DNA of 64,000 bases from Saksenaea vasiformis B4078 (taxonomy: Eukaryota; Mucoromycota; Mucoromycetes; Mucorales; Saksenaeaceae), in NCBI GenBank assembly GCA_000697055.1, contig JNDT01001411.1:1-64000 (forward strand). Direction: 5' to 3'. Made by a program: the position numbers and the translations under genes. Position 1 is the stretch's first letter, and each line of letters opens with the position of its first letter. Under the pieces are notes generated by a model. The model was not told the DNA's origin and searched no databases. It worked only from the letters and a program-made list of their open reading frames with translations. Of the stretch, positions 44,454 through 57,010 are shown piece after piece.

Positions 44454-45318
44454 ATCGCTATACTATACTTTCATGAACAAACTAGATAAGCACCGCGTTA
44501 ATACCTACCGGGTATCTCGAGTTTTTGGCAAGAAATTCGCACTCAGTTTAAGATGAACTTTGGATAAAGTTGATTTGGGTACACCCCAGGGCAAAATGCT
44601 GCGTAGATGTGGGATAGACGCTGTATACCATAGGACTTCACCCTGCGTATTGTTTCAGTGTCACTTGTTCAGAACGGATTCATATGAGCGGCTAGTGATA
44701 ATCTATGCCTCCGTTTGTTGCAGGGCCCGGATGTCTCTTCCACTATCATCGCCACCGTCCTAATCTCTCCACTACCTCCGCCACTTTTCTCCGCAGAGTA
44801 AAGCTAAAATGAAAACTCGTTTATTGACAGTTCATGCTTCTGTTTGTTGTTGTTTGCAGTGATGCTTCCATCTTTCTATCCATCTACATCACAAATCTTC
44901 GGGTTCGTTTTAATAAATCGTAGCGTGACTCTGAGGCTAGGCCTTGTGCCTTTGCAGGGGTAAGAGGGTTGTTGATCATTTGTTGAGTACGCTTTACTCA
45001 TCGATTTCATTTCCTTTCTGTATAACCGCTCTCACTATCCATGTCTATTTTGGACTAGTCACTCATCGAAGTACCCTCTCTATTGCTCCCACCTTATTAA
45101 TTATTTGTCAATGTACCTCCCCCTCTTTTTTCAGGCTTGCAGTAAACACCTCTGTAGACATGACTAATGCCAAACCGAAGTTTCCCAATGAAGCCCACTG
45201 ATTGGGTAATTAAAACTCAGCAGCCAACAAAAGCATGTGAATGATCAGTCATTTTGAATTTCTCCGATCCTTTTTTTTTTCTCTTCCTTCTTTTCCTTGC
45301 ACTCTTTACTTTGTTATA
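44454..45318. other. Intergenic region upstream of PEX11
   Basis: 865 bp, CT-rich near 45265-45300. No gene recognised. Confidence 0.45.
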
Positions 45319-46197
45319 ATGTCTTCTGGTGAACCACTGAATCCTTTAGCTATTGCAAAATTACTCGGCCCGTCGAATCCAAAGTTGGATCATCTTATCC
45401 GTTTTCTCAACAGCGTACGAGGAACAGACAAAGTGTTGATGGTACTGAAATAAAGGAACCTGCAGGAAGGAAGCAAACAAACTAAAGAATCGAACGTTTA
45501 GTTCATTCAATACTGGTCTAAAGTTGTGATATGGTGGCTTCAACGACGCGGAAAAGTCAGCGGTGCTGCGACGCGTATCCTGAACCTAGCTTCGCCTGTC
45601 AGTGACTTCCGTATCTTACTGCGCTACTACGGTCTTTTGCCCATGGTTCAGTACATGAATTACTTGGAATTCAATCCTCCTGCCAGCAGGCTGGCCCTGA
45701 CAATCGAGCGTATCCAAAACTGGTGTAACATTATTTATTATCCACTCGAGCATATCTATTGGCTTGGCGCCCATCAAGTATTGCCTATTTCGGAGCAGAA
45801 AACCAACAAAATTGGCATGTGGAGTTGTCGGTTCTGGGCGGCTTATGTCGTGTTAGAATATGGACGGTTGGCAGAACAATATCGTCTTCTTAGACAAAGA
45901 GAAACATCTCTGTTAAAACGAATCAAAGCGGGCGATCTTGAAACGGAAGAGGATCCAGAAACCGAAATGGCAAGTATCAAAGCTGAGCGAGCATCCATTG
46001 TGGTGAATACATGCATCAACTCGGGGTAGGTAGACCAATATATCACTTGTCATCCTACTTAACACCTTGCTAGCTACCTGCCATTAACCGTTCACTGGTC
46101 TCTCGAGAAATCAAGCTTCCCTGATGTACTAGTTGGTGTATGTGGTGGCTTCGCGTCGATATTCCAGATTTATGCTGCATGGCAAGCCGCAGCCTAA
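45319..46197 (+). CDS. Peroxisomal membrane protein PEX11-like
   Basis: Three exons, 45319-45441, 45502-46025 and 46074-46197, give 256 residues. The N-terminus (NPKLDHLIRFLNSVRGTDKVL..IQYWSKVVIWWL) is the amphipathic PEX11 region that inserts into the membrane. Further family features are SDFRILLRYYGLLPM, WCNIIYYPLEHIYWLGAHQVL and the last segment (VLVGVCGGFASIFQIYAAW). PEX11 proteins elongate peroxisomes before fission. The arrangement with a charged central loop (ETEEDPETEMASIKAE) resembles the PEX11C/PEX11-gamma subgroup. Converges with NAA35. Confidence 0.88.
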
Positions 46198-46678
46198 GAG
46201 AAACGTAATCAATGGGACGAAGGAGTAAAGAGGGAGAAACCATGTTATGCTACATCGTAGAAAAATATTCTACAAAATGTTAGACTAGATAAAACAGGAA
46301 TCGAATATCGATCTGCCGGACGGTTATAGGATGAGATAAACATTTGCGCCGATATTACGTATATAAAAAAAAAACGGAGCAGTATGCTAAATACATTGTA
46401 TAATTCGACTACGCCTCAAGAGGCCAGACTATGTTACATGAGCAACAGGATATCTGTCTATCAATAAGACAGAAAGCTATCTCTTTATGGCTAACTAGTA
46501 GGGTACAAATTATGACTCTATCACTGGCCACCAAGGATGGTACTTGAACGTAACTTTAACTGGGAAAGGTTTGGCAGCAGACAACAGACGAGCAATCATC
46601 ACACTATTAGCAACGCACGTCTTCATCATGCCAAATATGTCCTATCAACCCATTTTTCCATTAGCCATCCTGCGAATT
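46198..46678. other. Convergent 3' region, PEX11 and NAA35
   Basis: 481 bp between two convergent stops, AT-rich, with an A9 run near 46366. No gene seen. Confidence 0.5.
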
Positions 46679-49419
46679 CTATTCTAAGATGCAAACCTTT
46701 TGGAAGGTATCATGGCACATTTCTGTCTGAAGGATGGAATCATCCACTGCAAGGGTAGATTCCAGTGCTCGCTTTGCCGCGGCCAAGTCGGCACTGGCTG
46801 CTTTCAGCAAAAGGATCGAATCCTTGCTGTTTTCTGCCGATATGTCCGTGTATTCTTCGTAAGATGGAAGTAGAGGGCAGGACAGAACGGCAAACGGTTT
46901 TAAGCGGTGACGGAATCGCGTAGCTTCGTCATCAAAGAGGACAGGCCGTATATCCAGTTGCTTGGTATTTTGCATCGCCACCAGAATCTTGTATAGACCA
47001 GCACTTAAATTGGTTCGAGCGTGATTGATCAAGATGGAACCTTGGATACTGAATTGAGGGCTTAGATCCTGAATACCGGACTGGATACCAGTAGAAGCAT
47101 GAGCCTTTCCCTTGGCTTTTGATTTGCGTGAACTGAACTCTGTGATAAACAATCAATACAATAGCGGATGCAACATGTCATCTTCAGACATACGCGACGG
47201 AGGAGGCACCGTATAACTAGCGATTCGATCGAGCAAATTGCCATGTCTACCGAGCACGTACTGAAGATACCAGTACATCATGACGTGCTCATGTGTACCG
47301 TACAAATCCAGTTCAAAGCCAAGACCCAGGATGCTTTCCATCATACTCAGTTTATGATGGTATGCCCACGACGACAGGTAAAAAGGTTCCGACGCGGATC
47401 CCTATATAGACAGCTTTAGGGAAACATCTTACTTTGCCCATTTTCGTTTTACCTCTAGTTCTTGATATGCTCTGTCTATCTCAGCGGCCTAATATGTTTT
47501 TTGTTTTGTATCCGTCTCACTTTTTTTCTCTTCTAATCTATGTCGTCTCGAACTTTACCTTCTCCTGAAGTACCTCCCATTCCAATAACACTTTACATAG
47601 TATCCTTCTCTGGCGCGCGCGATTGTGACACAGAATTTTAAAAAAGTCTATCAAAGGCTGCAAAGAAAATAGAAAGTCAATTGAGGCTTCTTTCCTTGTC
47701 TGTTTTCTATTTACATAGGAGGCATGTTCTAGAAATTCCGATAGAGCTTTCTTAACTTGCTGTGCCAGCTCTATATGTTGGGGTGATAGATTAGGAATCG
47801 GTATATTAGGATTCAACCACCATGGAGGAGGGTGCACAAGTTCATCGATAGAGCAAGCAACGATTTGAGGAGCTGGCCGTACACCGAAGATACAGGAATC
47901 ATGGTAAAACGCTGACTAGAGCGCATACAACATCAGCAAGTCCTATATCATGCCTACGCTCACACTTACGTTCAGTTTCGATCTCGAAAATGCATCTGCA
48001 TACGGTTGCGTTGATGCAAAACTTTGAAAGAAATTCTATAGAACGAATGTTCACACACTGCAAGACGCAACGGCACGTCCTTAATACTTACCATCAGCGA
48101 TCCAACGGAAGGAAAATGGATTGTGCCACAGATAGACTGAAGACGTTTGACTAGCAATAGGAATTCTTTGTATGACTATCACACAGGTCAACTCGCGCCT
48201 CAACCAAACTGTTGCAATGCTTACCTCTTCATCAGAAGGCAGAGTGATCGGTCGTGGCGGTGCTTGCGAGGTAAATTTACGATTAATGTTTGGATCAAAC
48301 GCTACAACCATTCCGTTTTAGCAATGTCGACGTCGTTGTAAAGCGCACCTCCTTCCACAAGGACACCAGTTCCCAATGTCTTGCGAATCAATCCTTCATC
48401 GTCCAATAACTCGATAATATCATCTAACTGGTCTTGTGCCTTGCCAAAATGACTGCATTGTGGTTGGGCTAAATAGCTGAGGGAAAGCAAATAGCACCTG
48501 CGAAGTTGTAGGCGCTTTAGGAGTGGCTGGAGGTCTAGCAACAGTATCCCACGTAAATCGATTTATCTCTTCTCCGTCGGCTTTTCGTTTACCTACTGAG
48601 GATGTGGTTCGTTTTGTCAATCTACTTAGTGCTAATATAGCTGCATCGATATCGTTCAGCACGCTAATATCTGGATACTGTTCATTCAGAGAAAGCCCGA
48701 ATAGATTTGTTGTAAAATCTTCTTCCTCGAACACATTCCCTGCTCTCATTTCCGTCCAAACGTACTGGCAGCATTTCACTGTCGCAAGGATGTAAGCTCT
48801 CAGAACAGCATGTATAATGTCGTCAGAATTATCCGAAGCCAGAACACGCTGCGCAACAAGCGTGGATAAATGATGAAAATAGGTACATGTATAAACCGTC
48901 TGCGATAACGAATGCCCTGATATCCATGCCAACTGGAGAATTTTTTTTGAGGAACATGAGTGAACCAGTAAAACGACAGGGCCAATATTTACTTCGCAAC
49001 TTAATAACCGATCCATAATCCAAAGTAACTGCTTAGGCTCCAGACTTTGATTCACATCGAATGGCTTTTTGTTACAGTCTTCCACCACCATGCCTGTATC
49101 CATTTTAGGATCCATTATCTCGATCGCACTCATGGCATCCATGAGACTAAATGTCGGCAAGTGTACCAGCTGGCCAATCCCAAAATCTACTACTAGATAA
49201 GCGAGGCTTATTCTACAGAAGTCTTCAGTGTACCTTCCGCTGCCTCGTCAAGAAATGCAGTGATATCTTGCCATTCCGGCTCAAATGGATTGTTTAAACT
49301 GTGCGTCTCGCTCCGCACATCGATATTCAGATCGGATATTGCCTCTACAAAGGAATATAAGCCCCGATAAGGTTCTGATTTATGCTTATGCTACCTCTGA
49401 TTTCACTCATACGAGACAT
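46679..49419 (-). CDS. NAA35: NatC auxiliary subunit NAA35/MAK10
   Basis: Many short exons. The start MSRMSEIR at 49417-49419 splices (GTAGCA..TTTGTAG) to EAISDLNIDV, and a later exon carries VVDFGIGQLVHLPTFSLMDA followed by MSAIEIMDPKMDTGMV, the strongest MAK10 signature. LEPKQLLWIMDRLLSCEV and an Asp/Glu-rich C-terminal half follow to the stop at 46679. NAA35 anchors the NatC acetyltransferase (with NAA30 and NAA38) to ribosomes. The frame stays open upstream to another ATG at 49578, but that would overlap the start codon of divergent SF3A3, and those residues are not MAK10-like; I therefore prefer 49419. Exons in the C-terminal half were not all resolved. Confidence 0.9.
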
Positions 49420-49576
49420 GTCCTCGGGTAAGTGGATCCTTTCGATATAAAGTCCAAATCTGAACGATGCTCTATCACACGTGATTGGTGGCTGAGCGGA
49501 ATTTGATGTGAAGGCTTCCCTTGTTCCACCACCAGCTCTCCTTCCTAACGACCCTTTTTTTACATATAGTTTCGTC
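49420..49576. promoter_or_regulatory. 157-bp bidirectional promoter, NAA35 and SF3A3
   Basis: Start codons of two divergent genes are 157 bp apart. The interval has a T-tract at about 49555-49560 followed by CATATAG and a TATAAAG-type sequence near 49443-49450. Shared regulation is inferred from distance only. Confidence 0.55.
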
Positions 49577-51372
49577 ATGGATAACGTGCTTGAACGTCAG
49601 CGAGCGTAATGCATTAGTTATCCGCAAAATTTCATCCAGCTTACATTTCCTTTTTTGACGTAGTGCCCACGAAGACATTGAGCGCTTGGAGCAAGCCATC
49701 GTCGATCAGTTCATGCAAGATCCCAGAACGCACAGAGAGCGATTGCACAATGAACACACAGTGGACAAATTTCTGACGAGAATTGCAGACAAAAGTGAAC
49801 TCCTTCATGAACTCTATAAGGATAGTGACGGGTAAGAGCATCAGCGACGTGAATAGATGGAATTGATCCTGTACTTGTTTTCTAGACTTCGTCAGTCTGA
49901 AATAGAGGCACTTTCGGGATCTTCCGAATTCAGTGAATTTTATGAACGTCTCAAGGTGATCAAGGAACACCATCGCAAATACCCTAACGAACCGGTTGAT
50001 CCGCCAGAGATGGAGTTCATTTTCATGAGCCAAAAATACGACGAAGAAGAGGAAGAAGGTACAGTTCCGCCTCGTTGTACATGCTCGAGTACTGACAATC
50101 AGTAGAACTTGAAAAGTTGTTTTCCGGCGAAGAAGGCTTAGGACGTTATCTCGACCTCAATGCACTTCATGCAGAGTACATCAATTTAAAGGGTGTGAAG
50201 AAGTTGGATTATCTGCAGTACCTTTCCGAATTCCACAATTTCGCAAAGATGGTTCCGAAAACTATCAGAAACACAGCAGAGTACAAACTGTAAGAGACAG
50301 CATCCGACATCAACGATGATTTACCGTCCTTTTTTTTTTAGGTACCTTGATAAACTCGCTGAGTATCTTGTCTCGTTTTTCCGGCGCGCAAAACCATTGT
50401 TCGATCTTGAAGAGTTGGAGGAAAAATCACGACAAACATTTGACGAACAATGGAAGGAGGGCAAGGTAGAAGGGTGGGAGGACATTGCAAATGGCAATAC
50501 GGATTCAAATCTCTTCTGTACAGCATGTGAGTTGAGATGAAGGCAGCAACATTAGCTCAACGGTTTGAGGTAACTAGGTCAAAAGCAATTTTCCAAGCAG
50601 AGTGTATACGATGGACATCTGAAGGGAAAGAAGCATATCAAGGCCCAAGAGAAATTGGGAGAGAACGGTGGCGCGCAGGAAGACAAACGAAAGGTGACGG
50701 CATGGAAAGAGTTTTCAATCCAGCAATACATCGATGCCTTGTCAGAAACACGAGAAGAAACAAAAGCCAATGTTGAACGAAAACAGGCTCTGACAGACAA
50801 GGAACGCACAGTAAGTAGTAACCCTACATTGGGTGTGACAATGAATAACACAAGCACGTATTAGCTGGAACAAGAGCAAGAGGAAATTGAGATCGCAGAG
50901 CAAGAATCTGACGAAGATGATGATGACAAGATTTATAACCCACTGAAATTGCCTCTCGGCTGGGATGGAAAGCCAATCCCCTACTGGCTGTATAAATTGC
51001 ATGGTTTGGGTGTAGAATATCCGTGTGAGATTTGTGGCAATTATGTGTATATGGGTCGAAAAGCTTTCGACAAACATTTCCAAGAGTGGCGGCATGCACA
51101 CGGTATGCGATGCCTCGGTATACCGAATACAAGGCATTTCCACGAAATTACAAAGATTGAAGATGCCTATGCCTGTAAGTCCAAAAACCACAGTGGTAAT
51201 GATGCAGATGATTGTTGGTGGCTAACTGTCTCATCTAGTGCATGAAAGACTAAATAAGGAAAGCGCAATTGAAGACTTTAAGGCAGAAACGATGGAAGAG
51301 TTTGAGGATGAAGAAGGCAATGTGTTTAACAAGAAGACATATGAAGACTTGAGAAGACAGGGCATTATCTAG
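49577..51372 (+). CDS. SF3A3: Splicing factor 3A subunit 3 (SF3a60/PRP9)
   Basis: Eight exons: 49577-49605, 49664-49831, 49886-50058, 50106-50289, 50342-50526, 50578-50810, 50865-51174 and 51239-51372, total 471 residues. The N-terminus begins [20 protein letters not shown]. Then come [18 protein letters not shown] and the C2H2 finger [26 protein letters not shown]. The C-terminal block [56 protein letters not shown] and [12 protein letters not shown] is almost identical to human SF3A3. SF3a60 is part of U2 snRNP and helps U2 snRNA pair with the branch point. Exon 1 is only 29 nt. The middle C2H2 finger is present in plants and fungi such as yeast Prp9 but not clear in humans. Confidence 0.98.
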
Positions 51373-51472
51373 ATGACAAAAAAGTTGAAAAAAAAGTAAT
51401 AAAGATTGTGTTTAGTGCTTGTGAAAAAAAAAGAGAATGTATTGTACTGTTTACAAGGTGATATATGCGTGA

Positions 51473-53536
51473 TTATTTTTTATGTTGAGCTTCTTGCTTG
51501 TTGTTCTGGTCGGCCTTGCTAAGGGCCTCAAGAACGGCATCGTTAGGACATTTGTCCGGGGCAAGGTGCATCACAAAATCACCATGCCGATAGAATCTGG
51601 GCAGCGTGTTAAACGTGTGATCGTCTTTGTGGAGGATCAGGACGTGATCTCGATTGTTTGGTTGCATGATAAGCTCCCACATTGCTCCTTGCTCGTAGGA
51701 AGGTCCCTTGTTGTACCATTCCTCCATGTCTTGCAGATCACGTAAAAATTGATGGGACCATTCTGAGTTGCGCATGAGAAAAACGCCAGCGTTTATCATC
51801 TTGTCGCCGCTCGGTTGGGCAATAATCAAATCTAATGTTGCATCTGTATTGCGATCTTGCTTGTGGAAAGTGTCTAGCAAATCTTGGAGCGAAATTGCTT
51901 GATTCATGACCACGGCATCCATATCAAGCCAAAAGATCCATTCATATTTTGGTAGAGCTTTTTGTACTGCGTCGATCTTTCCCCACACTGGTTTCCGGCC
52001 GTTGCGTAGCACTTGCTGCCCAAATTCCGCCGATCGCGCTATAAACGCATAACCATGACGCAAGGCATAGTTACGTTTGTTGGTGGCTGCAGCCGTCGCA
52101 GAGGGTTCCATACAATTGTCATAGATAAACGAAGATGTTACAACGGCGATGGAAGGTGTCTCTATCGGTGCATTCTTGAAATACACTATTTCTTCATTTT
52201 CGTCTTCTTCGGGGTCTTCGTCGTCGTCTAGCGGTTCTATCGGCAAGGACTGGTAATCTGCTCCAAAGGCAACTGCGGGTGAGTAGCAGGTGAAAACAGG
52301 TCTTATACGAGTCCATTGTGCAATGTCAACTAGCTCTGAATCTTGGTAGACGTGGGTCACGACAATATCCTCTGCATGTACAGATTCGACGTTGTTTTCC
52401 CAGCGGATAAATCGATGGTTGCTTTCGGGACCGTCTTCCCGAATGAATTCCGGGATAGTGCGTTCCCGTTCTGCTTCAGCCAACTCTGGCTCCAACATAG
52501 ACTGATCCAGTTTGGCTTCCAACGAGGAGCGGTGAGCAACATAGTAATGGTACATATCGGTGAGAAGATGGCTGCTGCTTTCTATTGAGTGTCCACCGCC
52601 AGTGACCTTCTGTTGAGGCTGAAACAATTTGCGTTGTTTAAGCGCCAACTCTACCGCTAAGCGACCAATCACGACAAAATGCTTATCGGACGGATCATTG
52701 CGAAAAGTTCCCCAGACCATGTTCAGCGGAACCTCGGGGCTGAGGCTCACTGGTGAGTCTGTGTTGTCACTCACAACCCCTGAGTCTAGCTCACGTTTGA
52801 TGGTTGATAGATGAGCAAATGTGTGGACATCTTGGATGATCAAGTAATCGTATGTAATCCGCTTCCCATACAGCTCGGAATGAACCTAAAAAGGATGAAG
52901 GTTAGCCGTAAGTTTCCCAAAATGATGGCTTATTTTTACCCATTCTAGTACATTGGCTTGCTCGAAAGTTGTATCTTTCGGCACTTCAATCATATCATCC
53001 CATTCCATTTTCTCGGCTTCATATCGACGTTTTGTGGGGGTACCCTGCTCAGGTGGTCCGCCATGAATCCAAAAGGTGTAGTAGACGTCGGTGTTATGGC
53101 GCATACATGGTACAAGATTATCATGCAAGCCAAAATACTGTGCTCTAAGTAGCCGACGTCTTGCTATGTATTTTGCTTCAGAAGCGATCACAATAAGGTA
53201 TGTATAATGATTGGAATCATTAATTACTACGATGTCCCTGTCTTCTTCAAAAGGGCGGGGCGAAACAGCACTGTGGTTGGTATGTATATGTTCCAACGCA
53301 GTGGGTTTCGCTTCCTGGGTAATCTCGGACACGAGTGAAGGTAATGGTGGAGGTAATGCTGCAGAGGGGTTGACTGTTAGAATTGTGTCGTCTGAATTCT
53401 CTGTTGCAGGTGCCCTCGTATAAAGAAGAATCAAAGCAATGGCGACGATGACGAACCAGAGTCGCCTGCTACCAAGGCGAGGGCGCGCAGACCTTGCACT
53501 CTGTTCTGATTTATACAGAGGTAAATCCGCGGCCAT
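51473..53536 (-). CDS. Type II membrane glycosyltransferase with GT31-like and GT34 halves
   Basis: Two exons, 52940-53536 and 51473-52885, give 669 residues. Residues about 25-45 (LWFVIVAIALILLY) form a signal anchor, so the catalytic part faces the Golgi lumen. Residues about 100-330 resemble beta-1,3-galactosyltransferases of family GT31: YLIVIASEAKYIARRRLLRAQYFG, DVYYTFWIHG, EWDDMIEVP, YDYLIIQDVHTF. The second half (from about 420) is GT34, alpha-galactosyl/mannosyltransferase: IAVVTSSFIYDNC, YEWIFWLDMDAVVMN with the DxD metal motif, NAGVFLMRNSEWS, YEQGAMWEL and FVMHLAPDKC. In the first half the expected DDDVF metal motif is replaced by QDVHTF, so it may not be catalytic. It likely adds galactose or mannose to N-glycans or cell-wall glycans. 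The ATG at 53536 is used; the longer frame starts without ATG. Confidence 0.85.
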
Positions 53537-54719
53537 CGAGATATAGGTAGGATTAGAGAAAAACGAAAACAAACAATCAGAGGAAAGCTTGATATTTCAT
53601 TCAAGAAACATTTATAGATATTTTACTATTTCGGGCAAGTGGCGAGATCAAACCGTCCTTCTGGTTGAACAAATGCAGACGGACATGTTACGGACTTTCT
53701 GAATGACATGCTACTTTCAGCTTCACATTAACCCCAACACTGTGGCTGATCCGCCACACTAATAATAGCTTATCATCAATCTTATTATGTTCGTAACTCA
53801 GCAGTGAACATGATTTATCCAGTTAGAAACGTTTTCTGCCAAGACATCATCTGTTACATTCGTAATCTCAGCGGTTCTATCTTTTTCTATGGCCCTAGTT
53901 CATCTAAATTTGTGACACACTGGTTAAACGGCTTCGTCACACAATCATCGCAGTTTCGGTATCTGTTATACTTCTTTGTGACACCTGTACCAATTTATTT
54001 CTATTTGCCTGCTGTAACGCTATGGGCCAATCGATGCCTTATTAGCACCTCTCTGCATTTCCGAAAATATTTCTCGTCTGCGTTACATTTTTCATGATCG
54101 AAATAAAATTGCTTGCTACTTTTGGCAAGTGAGATTTTTCAGGGCCTGCTTAATTTGATTGTCAGGATCAAAACCTGTTCATTAAGCAAACAAAGCAATC
54201 ACCAAACATTACTATCTTGAGCTATGGGATCCGAACTCTCAGCTGTAAGGTGTAAAGTATTTTCTGTTGTAACATCTACCAGTATCATAAGCCTGCCCTT
54301 TTTGCTTTTGGAAGAATGGATTCGCCGTTCTAGATTGCATCGACGTACACCGAGTTTTGAGATTCTATTGAACCTCAGATGTGAGACCATAATCGGGAAT
54401 AGTTGTAGCATTTGGCGACGTGATTAAAAAAGAGAGAGAGCAGGGCAGTATGTTTCGAGATTGCAGAAACCGACATCCAGGAATAAGGAGATCATTTTCT
54501 CCGCCACAGTTCATTCTTTGGAGAGACTTGAACTACTTTCATTTATTGACCGAAACAACCAATTAGCAGACTGACAACGAGTGGTTTTGTTTAGAAACTG
54601 TTATCTGATACTCTTAGAACTTAACATCCATTGACCGACAATGACGTCGTGCAGGAATACTCCCGAAGTCAACCAAAGACGACATCCAAGTGTTATTCCA
54701 TTTGTTAATCACAAATGGA
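53537..54719. other. Intergenic region upstream of the glycosyltransferase
   Basis: 1.2 kb, no gene recognised. A GTG-started frame at 53804-54097 encodes aromatic-rich sequence but has no ATG, intron or motif, and is not called. Confidence 0.45.
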
Positions 54720-54900
54720 TTTTCTACGCTGCCTATATGGATTTTATGTCCATGGCGGACCACTATTGATGCAAGTGAATTATCAGTTTGTTGCCGACTT
54801 ATATACTAATAGCATCATATTCAATTCCTTCCTTGGCGCAAAAGCGGCTCTTCATGGACGCGAAATTTATACATTATGCACAGTGGTATATAGCGTTTAT
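54720..54900. repeat. MITE-like inverted-repeat element, copy D
   Basis: Left arm from 54720: TTTTCTACGCTGCCTATATGG, then TTTTATGTCCATGGCGGACC. Right arm 54844-54900: GCGGCTCTTCATGGACGCG, then AAATTTATACATTATGC and TAGCGTTTA at the end. The arms are imperfect inverted repeats over about 45 bp. The left arm also matches the inverse complement of the right arm of copy B, and the right arm shares GGCTCTTCATGGACGC with copy C. Confidence 0.7.
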
Positions 54901-56956
54901 TCATAGTAGTGATAGTCGGAGTGGATATACCAAGTTGCATAGACATGACAACGTAAGATTGTTGAAAAAGAATGTATCTGTCATCTTCGTTTTTTCTGGG
55001 ACGTGCTTGAGAATGAGGAGAAGGAAGGTGAAAAGGTTGGTTCTGTGTGCATAGGAATGAAGCACGGTGGAATGATTGTTGAAGATTCCCCGGTGGAAAT
55101 AGTCAATGGGATGCGTGTGTGGCGATAGCGAGACAGAGTGTCTTCGACTATCTTCTTGCCATGTGCTGCAAATTCTAAGGAGGGACGTCATCCTCTGCAC
55201 ATAATCCTCGCTATCCGTCGGATACGGCAGACCCCTTACGCGGCGTATGCGAGCAACATACCCGCGCGGGGCATCAACATCTAACAGACTGATTGAATCG
55301 CCTATCGATCGGATATAGTAAGTTTCCTGATCGTACATGGCCGCTAAAATTCTATTTTGACGTACCATTGATGTTATAGCCGAGGACGTGTGCCTCGCGT
55401 AAGATTGATGGCATTTGCTCGACAATCTTAAGCAACATATCTTTTAAAAGGATTGGCAGCTTCATTTTGGCGTCTCGGAACTCCTTGGTCTTATCGTCAT
55501 TTACTGCAATCTCTAGGCACCCGAGTTCAACGTTGCTCGCAATATAAACTGTGTCAGGCCTCCTGCCAATCTTCTTATTCTCGATGCCCTCAATCGCCGA
55601 CAGCTTTCTCTTTGCGTTTCTAGCGGTGGCATTGGCATTGCTGCTTTTCTCCTTGCTTTAAAAAATCAATCCTTGAGTATTGCGTAACTATATGTTCGTG
55701 ATAATATTTACCCCAACGGCCGGACGGCCGTTCCGTGGAATACCGTGTTGACGAAGCCCCAGAGGTAATACATTTTGTCGCACTCCAAGAACGTTTGGAT
55801 ATCAGATGTACCACCCTGCACAAAGAATTTGGCAGTGTTCATCAGGGTCAGGGATAACCAGGCCATCGGTGGCTCTGTAATAGGATTGTGTTCAATCCGA
55901 CGCCCATAGTTATATGCTTCAATTGCCGAGTCCTATGCGTTAGATCATCAGAGAAAATGGGGCGAGACCAGTAATGCACATGCGATTATTTCTCGTTCTC
56001 AGACTTACCAGCTTCTCCAGCTCACGAAGTTTCTGCTCTAAAACCTCTGGTAGTTCACGAAGCACTGGTTCCCCATAATCTCGCAGTTCCTGGAGTTCCT
56101 CCTGAGAAAAGATATCCGCCCAATGCACGTCATCCAGATCGAGAATGAGAGAAAGGCAAGGGCTACGCAACACTTAGTTTTTCCTTTCTTTTTCGAGGAT
56201 AAGTCTCACTGAAAGTAGTTGCAGCCGAGTGCGAATTCCTTAATTTTCTCTTCCACAGCCTTCGGTCGGATATTTTCTGCTGCTGCGCGCCGGAGAGTCG
56301 CGTTGAGAACCCAGAAATTCTGATGGTCGAGGCTTTTTTCAAACATTTCTTTAACCCTTTTCTTGTCGTTATCCGACAAGGCTATTTTTAATGCCGACGA
56401 AGACGCTGATGAACCTGTTGTGGTGGCGCGATCGGAGCTGGTGTTGGATAGGGGAGGAGAGCTTGACGTTAACACTGGTATCGATGTCCTGCCGCCGTCG
56501 TTAATATCGTCGCCGTTGTCATCCCTACCACCGCTAGCGCCTCCCTCCCTAATTCGCTTGTCGACAGCTTTCCATGATGGCCTCTCGTTGGTCTATGCAA
56601 ATTGTAAATTAATCTCCGTCAGGCAAAGCTGGTTGCTTTTTAATGTTGCGAAAATATGTATTTCACACTTACGATGGTGACCTTTAGCATTTCTGCACAA
56701 GACTTGATGCGTCTGATCCATACGCTTTTATAATCGAAAGATGGGTCGGATGCGGAATAGCTGTCTACAATCGCGTCTTCAAGCTGATCCAGAACGTCTT
56801 GGAAGGAGATTGCCGTCTTCTTCGATCGTAGCTCATTTATAACGGGGCAGATAACTAAAATAGGTATATTATTCATGCCACATTGCGCACTCGCACTTAA
56901 TCGCTACGCAAAATTACCTTCTTTATCTTTGGTGTGGAGATCTGGCCACTGTCTGC
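54901..56956 (-). pseudogene. Member of a repeated Mucorales gene family, probably frameshifted
   Basis: Read downward, in-frame exons join cleanly: ...RQWPDLHTKDKE / VICPVINELRSKK..SVWIRRIKSCAEMLKVTI / TNERPSWKAVDKRIREGG..LGCNYFH / PCLSLILDLDDVHWADIFSQE..LEKL / DSAIEAYNYGRRIEHNPITEPPMAWLSLTL / GKEKSSNAN..KKIGRRPDTVYIA. The last exon continues to LREAHVLGYNIN at about 55370 and then hits TAG. A one-base shift continues into AAMYDQETYYIRSIGDSISL and DVDAPRGYVARIRRVRGLPYP. A 22-nt intron would also join them but is implausibly short. The block GRRPDTVYIASNVELGCLEI resembles multicopy Mucorales proteins of unknown function that I recall; the D...E pattern hints at a PD-(D/E)XK fold, but the usual E-x-K lysine is absent. 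No start codon was identified. Confidence 0.55.
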
Positions 56957-57010
56957 AGATGGTTCAAACCCCGCTACGTTTTCAAAAAAATGCCCTCTTG
57001 TCCATGTCGC

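Noticed and set aside
49420..49578. N-terminal extension of NAA35 by 53 residues to an ATG at 49578
   Set aside because: That ATG overlaps the start codon of divergent SF3A3 and the residues do not resemble MAK10 proteins; the start at 49419 fits better.
56950..56985. GGTTCAAACCCC, a T-loop-like sequence suggesting a tRNA
   Set aside because: The flanking bases do not form a T stem, and no D arm, anticodon arm or acceptor stem could be folded around it.
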